DNA of 64,000 nucleotides, taken from NCBI GenBank assembly GCA_013697915.1, contig JACCVY010000006.1, positions 1-64,000 of the forward strand. The letters are read 5' to 3'. Position numbers and translations under genes: made by a program. The notes under the pieces were generated by a model that was given only the letters and a program-made list of their open reading frames with translations, ran no database searches and was not told where the DNA came from. The stretch is from Blastocatellia bacterium. Its GTDB lineage: Bacteria > Acidobacteriota > Blastocatellia > Pyrinomonadales > Pyrinomonadaceae. This document shows, piece by piece, positions 52,532-61,345 of this stretch; position 1 is the stretch's first letter, and the number at the start of each line of letters is the position of its first letter.

Positions 52532-53866
52532 ATGAATCCTATTGAACTTAGGGATCGAACAAGTCTGCGAAAGAGCAAGAGTCAGCGAGGGGCAGCCCTG
52601 ATCACGGTCTTGATGATATCTGCGCTGCTGCTAACTGCGGGCGGGGCCTTAATACTCACGACGTCACTTGCGGGAACAAACAGTGTAGACGCGACGGCGG
52701 AGATGCAAGCGTATTACGGCGCGGAAGCAGGGATTCAATCTACCCTCAATGTGCTTCGTGGAAACGTGATGCCGAATCCGTTATTCGTCTCAAATCCGAG
52801 CGGCTCTGTCGCGCCACAAAACAAGATCGACTTTACCAAGGCTCTGACATCAACGACGTCTAATCTGGCTTCTGACCCCACAACAGCCGGCTTTCCCAAG
52901 CGGCTTTCCCGCTGGCTTACATATAACTACACTCCGTCGGGAGTCGCTTATCCTGACCGGGTGGCAATCAGCGCCGGTTACAATCCCCTTAGCGGCATCG
53001 CATACAGTATTTCCGTAACTGATCCAGACAACACGCCCCTCGCCAGCCAGGTACCGCTTCGCTTGATCGTAACTTCCACCGGATATGGACCACGGGGCAC
53101 AAGGAAGACTCTATCAACGTTGATGACCGCAAACGGTCTGGACATCAGCGTCCCTGCAGCGCTCGTTCTGCGTGGGCACGATGATGCTGCAACAGACGCC
53201 ACCATAGATTTGGGAAACAGTAACGCCAAGACCTACTCAGGTGTGGACAACGCTGGCGTGGAAGCTACAAAACCATCGTTAGCGGTCAGCGGACACGATG
53301 TAACCACCGTCCAGGCCGCCTACGCCAGCAGACCTGGAACGGTCGCTGATCCCAAGTTCAAAGTTCTGGAGTTACCAAATGATCCGGCTCCTGCCGGAAC
53401 TACAACTGTACCAACGCCCTGGTTTCTCAAAACGGCAAATGACGCCCGCGCGTTCCTGGCCGAAGCGGAGACTTTCGCTACAAAGCACGGCGTCGTAGTC
53501 TCATCGCTCAACGGAGCAGCCGGGACAGCCGCAGCGCCACAATTCACCTTTGTAAACGGTGATTGTCACTTGGATAGTGGAGCCGGGCTACTGATCGTCC
53601 CCGGAACACTGACGACGAGTGGAAACCCGAGTTTTAGCGGATTAATTCTGGTGCTTGGTCAAGGAAGGGTGGTCAAGAGCGGCGGCGGGAATGGAGATAC
53701 TTTGGGCGCAATGATGATTGCAAGATTCGGCAGTACTGGCGGTTTTCTGAACCCAACATTTCAAGTAAGCGGAGGCGGGAACTCTACACTCCAATACGAT
53801 TCCACGGCCTACCGGAATTCGGTGGTCCTCTCCGGGCCTGTGGTGTTAGGGGTGGTTGAGAAATAA
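52532..53866 (+). CDS. Long PilX-like minor pilin, copy B
   Basis: A 444-aa protein with the N-terminus KSQRG|AALITVLMISALLLTAGGAL and AEMQAYYGAEAGIQSTLNVL, parallel to copy A. The middle and end again carry beta-strand sequence (GAGLLIVPGTLTTSGNPSFSGLILVLGQGRVVKSGGGNG). Copies A and B share the domain order but diverge in the middle. An AGGTGATAAAATG start context is present. It is the last gene of the second, decayed cluster. Confidence 0.75.
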   Translation: MNPIELRDRTSLRKSKSQRGAALITVLMISALLLTAGGALILTTSLAGTNSVDATAEMQAYYGAEAGIQSTLNVLRGNVMPNPLFVSNPSGSVAPQNKIDFTKALTSTTSNLASDPTTAGFPKRLSRWLTYNYTPSGVAYPDRVAISAGYNPLSGIAYSISVTDPDNTPLASQVPLRLIVTSTGYGPRGTRKTLSTLMTANGLDISVPAALVLRGHDDAATDATIDLGNSNAKTYSGVDNAGVEATKPSLAVSGHDVTTVQAAYASRPGTVADPKFKVLELPNDPAPAGTTTVPTPWFLKTANDARAFLAEAETFATKHGVVVSSLNGAAGTAAAPQFTFVNGDCHLDSGAGLLIVPGTLTTSGNPSFSGLILVLGQGRVVKSGGGNGDTLGAMMIARFGSTGGFLNPTFQVSGGGNSTLQYDSTAYRNSVVLSGPVVLGVVEK

Positions 53867-54124
53867 GCTTGAGACCAGCTACGAAGCCCATGTCTTTCAA
53901 TCTTCATAGGCTAAATCCTTAAGGCTGTTTGCGCCGCCATCGACTCGAGGGATGGCTTTGGGCGCCGGGTGATGCGAGCCCCGTTTGTCTCAATTTGTCT
54001 TTGCTGAGTCGCAAGCGCAATGGGAAAATGGGGCGACGCTCACAGCCCGCAACAAACAGTTGTGGGGTATTCTAAAAGGCTTCGTGAATATTTAAAGCGA
54101 TAGTCCGCGTTGACAAGGGGATCG
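53867..54124. other. Intergenic region between the pilin cluster and the response regulator
   Basis: About 260 bp with no ORF that I trust. It contains GGGCGCCGGGTGATGCGAGC and other GC-rich stems and leads to the strong terminator at 54125-54177. It may be a long 3' UTR or a small RNA; I cannot match a known family. Confidence 0.35.
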
Positions 54125-54177
54125 CCGGGGTTGTCGGTTTAGTCGTGAGTGGCTATCCAATAACCCCGGTTTTTTTG
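54125..54177 (+). terminator. Strong intrinsic terminator
   Basis: CCGGGGTT (54125-54132) and AACCCCGG (54162-54169) pair, followed by a run of eight T. It ends transcription from the pilin side. It lies within the extended ORF of the next gene, supporting the later start at 54259. Confidence 0.8.
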
Positions 54178-54258
54178 TTTGACCCGCACCGGATACAAAC
54201 AGCTATTGCCCGCACCTGTTGTACAATTCCGTGGCCGCCACTTCGCGTCCACGAACCA

Positions 54259-55623
54259 ATGCCTGACATCCTTCTTGTTGAAGACAAAGACAGCCTGCGC
54301 CGCGTTTTGCGTTTGACTCTGGAAAACGCCGGCTACTCAGTCAACGAAGCCGTCGACGCGCGCGCTGCTCTCAACGAAATCGCGAGTGCTCCACATAAGT
54401 TGGTTCTAACCGACCTGCGCATGCCCAACGGTTCCGGTCTTGACGTGCTGCGCGCAGCGCGGGCAGCGGATAACGGCACGCCGGTAATCGTGATGACTGC
54501 ATTCGGCTCGATTGATGAAGCAGTTCAGGCGATGAAAGACGGCGCCCACGATTTTCTGCAAAAGCCGGTTGACTCAAATCATCTGCTTCTCATTGTCGAG
54601 CGTGCTCTTGAACAGGCGCGGCTAAGAACTGAAAACATTCTGTTGCGCGAAGAGTGGTCGCGCCGCTATGGCTTTCCGCGCATCATCGGCGAATCGGATG
54701 CAATCAAGCGCGCCGTTGCTGAAACCCAACGTGTGGCCCAGACTGAAGCCAACGTCTTATTTCTGGGTGAATCGGGTACCGGCAAAGAACTTTTCGCGCG
54801 AGCCGTCCATCATCTTTCTCCCCGCCGCCAAAAGCCTTTCGTTGCCATTAACTGTGCTGCCATTCCGGAAACGTTAATCGAAAACGAGTTGTTTGGACAC
54901 GAACGTGGAGCCTTCACGGGCGCCGGGGATCGGCGCCTGGGAAAGTTTGAGCTCGCTTCCGGTGGCACTGTTTTTCTCGACGAGATTGGCGAACTGCCGT
55001 TAGCGGTGCAGGGCAAACTGCTGCGGGTGATCGAGGAGAAAACGGTCGATCGCATCGGTGGACGCGCGCCTGTTCCGGTGGATGTTCGCGTGGTAGCGGC
55101 GACTAACAAAGACTTGAAGTCAGCGGTGGACCACGGTGAGTTTCGCGGCGATCTATTTTTCCGTTTGGCTGTTTTCCCGGTCGAGATTCCACCGCTGCGT
55201 GAACGTGACGACGATGTCCTCATGCTGGCAAAACATTTTGCCGCCCAACTCGGGAAAGAATTGCGCGGCCGCGAAGCGACTCTCAGCCTGGATTCCGCGG
55301 CCGCGTTGCGCACGCATCGCTGGCCCGGCAACGTTCGAGAGCTGGAAAACGCGATTGAGCGCGCTTGTATTCTTTCGGATACTTTGGTGTTGGAGCCAGT
55401 TGATCTTGGGCTAGTGCCCCGCAGCGGCGGCGATCAGACGCCTGCTTCCTTTGATCTCAGCGGCACGTTGTCTGAAGTGGCGCAGCGTGCTTTGCGTTTT
55501 GTCGAGCAACGCAAAATAGCGGGGGCGCTGAAAAACCACGGCGGCAACAAAAATGAAGCCGCTGAAGAGCTGGGCGTCAGCTACAAGACGTTGCTAACAA
55601 AAATAAAAGACTACAATCTCTGA
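54259..55623 (+). CDS. NtrC/PilR-type sigma-54-dependent response regulator
   Basis: A 454-aa activator. I chose ATG 54259 (MPDILLVEDKDSLRRVL); the track start lies before the terminator. The receiver domain has phospho-acceptor Asp52 in LTDLRMP. The AAA+ domain has GESGTGKELFARAVH, the sigma-54 contact loop GAFTGA and the Walker B GGTVFLDEIGEL, then RWPGNVRELENAIERACIL. The Fis-like HTH reads NKNEAAEELGVSYKTLLTKI. No histidine kinase is adjacent. Its location after a pilin cluster with a sigma-54 promoter suggests that it activates that cluster. Confidence 0.9.
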   Translation: MPDILLVEDKDSLRRVLRLTLENAGYSVNEAVDARAALNEIASAPHKLVLTDLRMPNGSGLDVLRAARAADNGTPVIVMTAFGSIDEAVQAMKDGAHDFLQKPVDSNHLLLIVERALEQARLRTENILLREEWSRRYGFPRIIGESDAIKRAVAETQRVAQTEANVLFLGESGTGKELFARAVHHLSPRRQKPFVAINCAAIPETLIENELFGHERGAFTGAGDRRLGKFELASGGTVFLDEIGELPLAVQGKLLRVIEEKTVDRIGGRAPVPVDVRVVAATNKDLKSAVDHGEFRGDLFFRLAVFPVEIPPLRERDDDVLMLAKHFAAQLGKELRGREATLSLDSAAALRTHRWPGNVRELENAIERACILSDTLVLEPVDLGLVPRSGGDQTPASFDLSGTLSEVAQRALRFVEQRKIAGALKNHGGNKNEAAEELGVSYKTLLTKIKDYNL

Positions 55624-55630
55624 ACCCGAG

Positions 55631-57358
55631 ATGCACGAATCTCCCAACCCCGTCGCTTCTCCTCCAGTTAAGGATGGTGAGGCCGACGAAAATCACGCTG
55701 AAGCAAGTTCGATCGCCGGCGAGACGATCGAACAGGTCGGCGACGCCGGCATTGACAGCCCCGTTGGCGAAACAGCGAAGCCAGAACGCAGCAGTGGCAA
55801 ATCCGCATTTCTTGTCGGCGCCGGAATCCTCATCAGTCGCATCGTTGGCTTAGTTCGACAACGCGTTTTCGCGCATTACTTTGGAACTTCAGCCGCGGGC
55901 GATGCCTTTAGCGCGGCGTTTCGCATTCCTAATTTCCTGCAGAACATTTTTGGGGAAGGCGCACTCTCGGCTTCCTTCATTCCGGTTTATGCCAAGCTGC
56001 TGGCCCACGACGATGAAGAGGAAGCCGCACAAGTCGCCAACGCGGTGCTGGGAATACTCGCGCTGGTGGTTTCGATAATCGTACTTGCCGGCGTTCTTAC
56101 CACGCCCTACATCATTTCTGCCATCGCTCCCGGATTCAAAGGCGAGACACGCGAGTTGACGATTCGCCTGGTGCGAATTCTCTTCCCGGGCGCTGGTCTA
56201 CTAGTGCTCTCCGCCTGGTGTCTCGGCGTTCTCAACAGCCATCATCGCTTTTTTATTTCCTATACTGCGCCGGTCGCGTGGAATCTGGCGATGATCGCGT
56301 CGCTGGTCATCTTCGGCCGCAAGGTGGGTCAGTTTCCTCTCGCCGAATACGTCGCCTGGGGTTCGGTTATTGGCAGCGCGTTGCAGTTTAGCGTGCAATT
56401 GCCCGTCGTGTTCCGGCTGGTGCAGCGTCTTCGTCCGGCATTTGATTTGGCGAGCGTTCATGTCAGGACTGTCGTTAGAAATTTTTTTCCTGTCTTCATG
56501 AGCCGTGGTGTGGTCCAGATCAGCGCTTTTGTCGATGCAGTGCTCGCCAGCTTTCTGCCGGAAGGTTCGGTCGTCGCGTTGACTTACGCGCAAAGTCTAT
56601 ACACGTTGCCGGTAAGTTTATTTGGGATGTCAGTATCGGCAGCCGAACTGCCGGCGATGTCGAGAGCAATCGGCAACACTGAGCAGGTCGCCGAAGTACT
56701 AAGAAAGCGGCTGGACAATGGACTGCAACGCATTGCCTTTTTCATTGTTCCGTCCTCGATGGCTTTCCTGGCGCTGGGCGATGTGATTGCCGCAGTGCTT
56801 TATCAGACCGGGCAGTTTAAGCACGACGCTTCAATTTTCGTCTGGGGCATTCTGGCCGGCTCGACAGTTGGCCTGCTCGCTTCCACTTTGGGTCGTCTCT
56901 ATTCCTCCACTTACTACGCTCTTCATGACACTCGTACGCCGTTGCGGTACGCGATCATTCGCGTCACGTTAACTACCTTGCTGGGTTACCTGTTCGCACT
57001 GCCGTTACCAATTGCCCTGGGCATCAATCCAAAATGGGGCGTGGCAGGATTGACCGCGTCCGCAGGCATTGCCGGCTGGATTGAGTTTGCGTTGCTGCGT
57101 CGCACCTTGAACCGGCGTATCGGCAAGACTGGGCTGGCGGCTGGCTATGTGATCAAGCTTTGGTTGGCTGCTTTTGTTGCAGCGGGCATTGGTTGGGGAC
57201 TTAAGTTGCTGGTTGGTAACCTTCACCCCATTCCGTTGGCGGGGATAGTTCTCGGCGGTTACGGAATTTCATACTTCGCAATAACCTTAGCGCTCGGTAT
57301 TTCCGCCTCGCAAGCTGTTGTCGGCAGGCTCCTGCGACTGGCCCGGCTTAGGAAATAG
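55631..57358 (+). CDS. murJ: Lipid II flippase MurJ
   Basis: A 14-helix MOP-superfamily protein that moves lipid II across the inner membrane. After an acidic, hydrophilic N-terminal extension of about 50 residues, the family start FLVGAGILISRIVGLVRQRVFAHYFG appears, then AFRIPNFLQNIFGEGALSASFIPVYAKL, which is the MurJ signature. The 575-aa length suits a MurJ with an extended N-terminus. It starts 8 bp after the response-regulator gene, so the two may be co-transcribed. Confidence 0.92.
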   Translation: MHESPNPVASPPVKDGEADENHAEASSIAGETIEQVGDAGIDSPVGETAKPERSSGKSAFLVGAGILISRIVGLVRQRVFAHYFGTSAAGDAFSAAFRIPNFLQNIFGEGALSASFIPVYAKLLAHDDEEEAAQVANAVLGILALVVSIIVLAGVLTTPYIISAIAPGFKGETRELTIRLVRILFPGAGLLVLSAWCLGVLNSHHRFFISYTAPVAWNLAMIASLVIFGRKVGQFPLAEYVAWGSVIGSALQFSVQLPVVFRLVQRLRPAFDLASVHVRTVVRNFFPVFMSRGVVQISAFVDAVLASFLPEGSVVALTYAQSLYTLPVSLFGMSVSAAELPAMSRAIGNTEQVAEVLRKRLDNGLQRIAFFIVPSSMAFLALGDVIAAVLYQTGQFKHDASIFVWGILAGSTVGLLASTLGRLYSSTYYALHDTRTPLRYAIIRVTLTTLLGYLFALPLPIALGINPKWGVAGLTASAGIAGWIEFALLRRTLNRRIGKTGLAAGYVIKLWLAAFVAAGIGWGLKLLVGNLHPIPLAGIVLGGYGISYFAITLALGISASQAVVGRLLRLARLRK

Positions 57359-57514
57359 GCCCTTTGCTCCGCACTTTAAGTCTCTTCCAGAAAAACTTGA
57401 AAGCCCTTGTTTATTGGTTCTTCTCCCAAGAGTAAGGAAATTCAATTAGTCACTGTGCCACCGGGCGAACCCTCAGGATCACACAGAGACTTTACTCGAG
57501 GAGGAGATCGATAA

Positions 57515-58286
57515 ATGAACAAGCTTTTCACGAAGAGCATTTTTGCTCCTGGCGCGCTATTAACTCTTTCGCTGGCGGGCACCAGTGCGCGAGCCGACAA
57601 CTTTCTGATTGTTCCCGTGGGGCCAACAATCGTGCAACCAGCCGGGCTGGGAACAGTTAATACTGTTCTGGTTCTGCAGACCAAGGGTTCCGCGACATCT
57701 GGGTATGGCTCGGTCGCTTATGATCCAAACAATACCCTGTCGAACCGCAAAGGCGATCTCGTCAGCGGCAACCAAACCGTAGCCGGCGCCAACAATCAAA
57801 CATATTCAGTCAACTGATTTGGGCATTACCAACGGGAATCTCTGCATAAACATGAACATCAACGACCCGAATAAGGGCGGTAGCAATACCGGACCCGTCG
57901 GGCCAATCGTGCTCAACACGCTTATCCTGACTGCATACGACCAATCTGGCACGGCTGTTTTCAGCGCGCATCTCGCTGATGCCCTGACCCTCCGCGAAGC
58001 TACCTTGAACGGTACCGGCACCGGCAAATCGGATTTCACTTTCGCGCTTAACGCTGATGCTGCTGCAGCCTTGGCGGCGGCGATTGCAACCAACCCAAAC
58101 CTGAGATTGGGGCTGGCGGCGAGTGTCTCCGATGCATCAGGCGGCCACGAAAGCTTCTTTTTCTGCAAGGGTTGCGATCCTGGTCGAGAAGTTCCCGAGC
58201 CGGCCACCATGTTGTTGCTCGGCACCGGTCTCGCAGGTACGGTGGGCGCAATTCGCAGACGACGCAACGCAGCCAAACCTGAATAA
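57515..58286 (+). pseudogene. PEP-CTERM exported protein split by a one-base frameshift
   Basis: ATG 57515 has a strong RBS (GAGGAGGAGATCG). ORF 1 (signal peptide, then DNFLIVPVGPTIVQPAG) stops at 57817 after NNQTYSVN. ORF 2 from 57819 continues DLGITNGNLCINMNIND and ends with VPEPATMLLLGTGLAGTVGAIRRRR, a PEP-CTERM sorting signal. Removing one A from the AA in GTCAACTG gives SVTDLGITNGN, a continuous reading. Intact, the product would be about 256 aa. Real mutation or a homopolymer error; PEP-CTERM proteins are surface-sorted by exosortase. Confidence 0.75.
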
Positions 58287-58317
58287 GTTCGATTCTCCTT
58301 CCTCCTTGGGTACAAAA

Positions 58318-58350
58318 AGCCTGAGCGTGCCAACAAAACCTGCTCAGGCT
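58318..58350 (+). terminator. Hairpin after the PEP-CTERM gene
   Basis: AGCCTGAGC and GCTCAGGCT pair perfectly over 9 bp with a 15-nt loop, followed by ATTTCTAT. It lies about 30 bp after the gene. Confidence 0.6.
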
Positions 58351-58442
58351 ATTTCTATGAAGATTTTTCTGGAGAGTACGAGGCATTCATTCTTTAGTTA
58401 GGTATCCTGGAAAAACGGACGGACTGGTGCAGCGGCAGAGGC

Positions 58443-58468
58443 GAGGCGGCCTCGGGCCGCCATTTTTT
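58443..58468 (+). terminator. Strong intrinsic terminator before nnrDE
   Basis: GGCGGCC and GGCCGCC form a GC-only stem with the 3-nt loop TCG, followed by A and eight T. Together with the hairpin at 58318-58350 it makes two terminators within 150 bp, so a short transcript may start between them. Confidence 0.85.
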
Positions 58469-58545
58469 TTGTGTTCCAGGAAAGCTTTAGAAGCCTTTCC
58501 AGCTTTCGATTGACCGCCTCACGAACTCATCCTTATCATCAAGCC

Positions 58546-60210
58546 GTGCAGCCTGTAATCTCAGCTCAACAAATGCGCGAAGTCGATCGCCTCACCGTAC
58601 AAAATCATCAAGTCTCGTCACTAGAGCTAATGGATTCAGCCGCAGCCGCCTGTCTTCAAGCCGTGACAACTCACTTTGGTGGCGATCTTAGTGCCAGGAA
58701 AATCCAAATACTTTGTGGCCCTGGAAATAATGGCGGCGATGGCGCTGCTCTCGCTCGCCAACTATCCTTGCTCGATGTTCAAATCGACGTAATACTTTTC
58801 GGGAAAGTTGATGACACGCACGGCGACGCGCGCCACAACTTCGAAGCTCTCGCCAATCTCAACTCATCGGACCGAGTTGCTGACTTAAATTTCATCGAAT
58901 GCCCCAACTCAAAACAATGGCGAGAGATCGCAGCCGGTGCGTCTTCTTACGACGTGATCGTCGACGCTCTTTTCGGCACCGGACTGAAGCGACCGTTGAC
59001 GGGCGTCTTCGTCGAAGTCGTGAATTATCTAGGGTCGTCAAAGAATGGGCAATCCTCTTCGCCGGGGCCATTGATTATTTCGGTGGACATACCTTCAGGT
59101 CTCGATGCTGACGAGGCGCAACCGATTGGTCCAGCGGTGACCGCTGATCTCACGGTGACATTCACCGCCCCAAAACTCGCAAACGTCTTGCCCCCCGCTT
59201 CGAATTTGAATGGCAAGTTGGTAATTGCAGATATCGGTTCTCCAGCGGCGCTCATTGATAAGGCGCAGTCAGAACTTTTCCTGACGGAAGAAAAAGACGC
59301 ACGAGAATTTCTAATCAGCACACGCTATCTGCCGGACTCGTTCAAGAATACTCATGGCCATGTGTTGGTGCTGGCCGGTTCGCGTGGTTACACCGGCGCT
59401 GCCGTGCTTTGCGCAAACGCGGCAATGCGATCCGGCGCGGGTTTGGTTACTGTTGCCACCCCGGTGTCTTCCCAAAATGCAGCCGCCGCAGCCGTGATGC
59501 CGGAAGTAATGACGACCGCGCTGGCCGAAACGGATCGTGGCGCAATCAGTGACGAAGCAATCGATCATGTGACGGCATTGATGGCAAATGTTAATGCGGT
59601 GGCGATTGGACCAGGCATTTCGGCTACAGATGAGCGCACCCGTCGTTTTGTTCACGCCGTCGTTACGCAACGCCAGACTGTGCTGGTGATCGATGCCGAT
59701 GCTCTAAACTGTCTGTCTCCGTGGCCGGCTGATTTGCAGGGTCCCGAAGAAGCGCCGCTTATTCTGACGCCGCACGCGGGCGAGATGTTGCGCTTGATGG
59801 GGACCACTGACAAATCCGCACTCGACGATCGCGTTGCGGTGGCGCGCGCTTTTGCCACTCGGCACAAGCTGATTCTTGTTTTGAAGGGCTCGCGCTCGTT
59901 GATTGCTGCGCCCGATGGGCGCGTTTTTATCAACCCAACCGGCAACGCCGGGCTGGGTACCGCCGGCGCCGGAGACACTTTGACCGGCGTCATTGCCGGG
60001 TTTATCGCGCAATCGGCGGGCACATTGAAAGAGAAAGCCAATCCGTTAGCAGCGACGATTGCCGCGCTTTACGTCGGCGGACTTGCAGGCGATTTCGCAG
60101 CGCAAAAACTGGGAATGCGCACCATGGTGGCTTCGGATATTCGCGAACATTTGAGCGAGGCTATTCGCTCGCTTGATCCAAAAGGCGAACGACCCAACTC
60201 CAATCAATGA
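58546..60210 (+). CDS. nnr: Bifunctional NAD(P)HX repair enzyme
   Basis: Repairs hydrated NAD(P)H. GTG 58546 starts VQPVISAQQMREVDRL, the usual N-terminus; the track ORF adds 25 codons. The N-terminal YjeF-N epimerase has LCGPGNNGGDGAALARQL and VDALFGTGLKRPL. The C-terminal ADP-dependent dehydratase has HVLVLAGSRGYTGAAVLC, VIDADALNCL and GNAGLGTAGAGDTLTGVIAG. At 554 aa it is full length. It overlaps tsaE by 4 bp, so the two are translationally coupled. Confidence 0.93.
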   Translation: MQPVISAQQMREVDRLTVQNHQVSSLELMDSAAAACLQAVTTHFGGDLSARKIQILCGPGNNGGDGAALARQLSLLDVQIDVILFGKVDDTHGDARHNFEALANLNSSDRVADLNFIECPNSKQWREIAAGASSYDVIVDALFGTGLKRPLTGVFVEVVNYLGSSKNGQSSSPGPLIISVDIPSGLDADEAQPIGPAVTADLTVTFTAPKLANVLPPASNLNGKLVIADIGSPAALIDKAQSELFLTEEKDAREFLISTRYLPDSFKNTHGHVLVLAGSRGYTGAAVLCANAAMRSGAGLVTVATPVSSQNAAAAAVMPEVMTTALAETDRGAISDEAIDHVTALMANVNAVAIGPGISATDERTRRFVHAVVTQRQTVLVIDADALNCLSPWPADLQGPEEAPLILTPHAGEMLRLMGTTDKSALDDRVAVARAFATRHKLILVLKGSRSLIAAPDGRVFINPTGNAGLGTAGAGDTLTGVIAGFIAQSAGTLKEKANPLAATIAALYVGGLAGDFAAQKLGMRTMVASDIREHLSEAIRSLDPKGERPNSNQ

Positions 60211-60662
60211 TTCCGGCTACAGAACAATACATCTCTACCGGTGAATGGACTGCTCGCCATGCGGGTGAAACTTTTGATCTCGGCCAACAAATTGGCACAC
60301 AACTGCGCGGCGGCGAGATTCTGTTGCTCGATGGACCACTGGGCGCGGGCAAGACTATTTTTGTAAAGGGAGTTGCCGCTGGTCTCGATGTTGACGCTGA
60401 CGAGGTAACCAGCCCCTCGTTTACGCTGGTCAATCCCTACCAGGGACGCCTGCCGCTGTTTCACATCGATCTTTATCGTCTGGACGCCGGGGCCCCTGCG
60501 GCTCATGCGGTCGATCTTGAAGAGCTGCTTACCAATGAAGAGGCAGTTGTTGTGATTGAGTGGGCGGAACGTCTCGGCAAATATCCGCTGCCGCCCTGTG
60601 TCTGGCACGTCAAGATTCAAGGCGACGGCGATGCAGCGCGAAGCATTACGATTTCGCGCTGA
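60207..60662 (+). CDS. tsaE: tRNA threonylcarbamoyladenosine biosynthesis ATPase TsaE
   Basis: ATPase of the complex that makes t6A37 in tRNA. Walker A is GPLGAGKTIFVKG, followed by VTSPSFTLVNPY and LFHIDLYRLD, then VVVIEWAERLG. The length of 151 aa is typical. It overlaps the end of the NAD(P)HX repair gene by 4 bp, a common gene order. TsaB and TsaD are not in the window. Confidence 0.92.
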   Translation: MIPATEQYISTGEWTARHAGETFDLGQQIGTQLRGGEILLLDGPLGAGKTIFVKGVAAGLDVDADEVTSPSFTLVNPYQGRLPLFHIDLYRLDAGAPAAHAVDLEELLTNEEAVVVIEWAERLGKYPLPPCVWHVKIQGDGDAARSITISR

Positions 60663-60751
60663 AGTTGAAATGGAAGATTAACTGCCAGATGGCTTGACCG
60701 GAACACTGCGCAAAGAATATAAGGGCATTTGAGATTCAGGGAGGCAAACCG

Positions 60752-61330
60752 TTGTCCACGCACGTCGAAACTGAACGCGATCTACAAAGCGAAAAAATTG
60801 TCAGCAATGATTTTTCGCTGCCGGCTTTGGTAAAAGCACTGGAATCGCAAACGAGCGTTCCTGCGCTCGAACAGATCTACGATTGGCTTGAAACTGCGAG
60901 CATCTCCAGCGAGGAGTTGCAGCCTTACATTGGTTTTAAGGAGGGCAACTACTGGCGTCATCGCGTTTGCCGCAACGAGTTTGTCGAGATGCTGGTGCTC
61001 TGCTGGCGTCCCGGCCATCGCACTCCCATTCACGATCATAACGGCTCGCACGGTGGCGTTAAGGTTCAGGAAGGAAGATTGTGGGAAACGCTCTTCAACT
61101 ACGACGCGGAGAAAGGGCTGGAGTACAAGTCAGCCCGGGACTACGCTCCAGGATCAGTTACCGGTTCAGACATTCCCGACATTCATCAGCTTGGCAATCC
61201 TGATGTGAGCGAACAAGACCTCATCACCATTCACGTCTACGCACCGCCACTCGGCGTCCTTCATACATACAAACCCGGCAGCACAACGATCGATCTGTAC
61301 ACTCCCGACGACACCGAACAATTTTTGTAG
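60752..61330 (+). CDS. Cysteine dioxygenase-family cupin
   Basis: A 192-aa cupin starting at TTG behind GGGAGG. The iron-binding HxH is in RPGHRTPIHDHNGSHGG, and a later His in IPDIHQLGNPD completes the three-His site. EGRLWETLFNYDAEKGLEY lies in between. It is similar to bacterial cysteine dioxygenases, which oxidise L-cysteine to cysteine sulfinate, though related 3-mercaptopropionate dioxygenases cannot be excluded. Confidence 0.82.
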   Translation: MSTHVETERDLQSEKIVSNDFSLPALVKALESQTSVPALEQIYDWLETASISSEELQPYIGFKEGNYWRHRVCRNEFVEMLVLCWRPGHRTPIHDHNGSHGGVKVQEGRLWETLFNYDAEKGLEYKSARDYAPGSVTGSDIPDIHQLGNPDVSEQDLITIHVYAPPLGVLHTYKPGSTTIDLYTPDDTEQFL

Positions 61331-61345
61331 ATTTCACCGGGCGGT

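Noticed and set aside
54810-55331. 173-aa minus-strand ORF opposite the response regulator
   Set aside because: Antisense shadow of a well-conserved AAA+ domain; Arg/Ser-rich with no motif.
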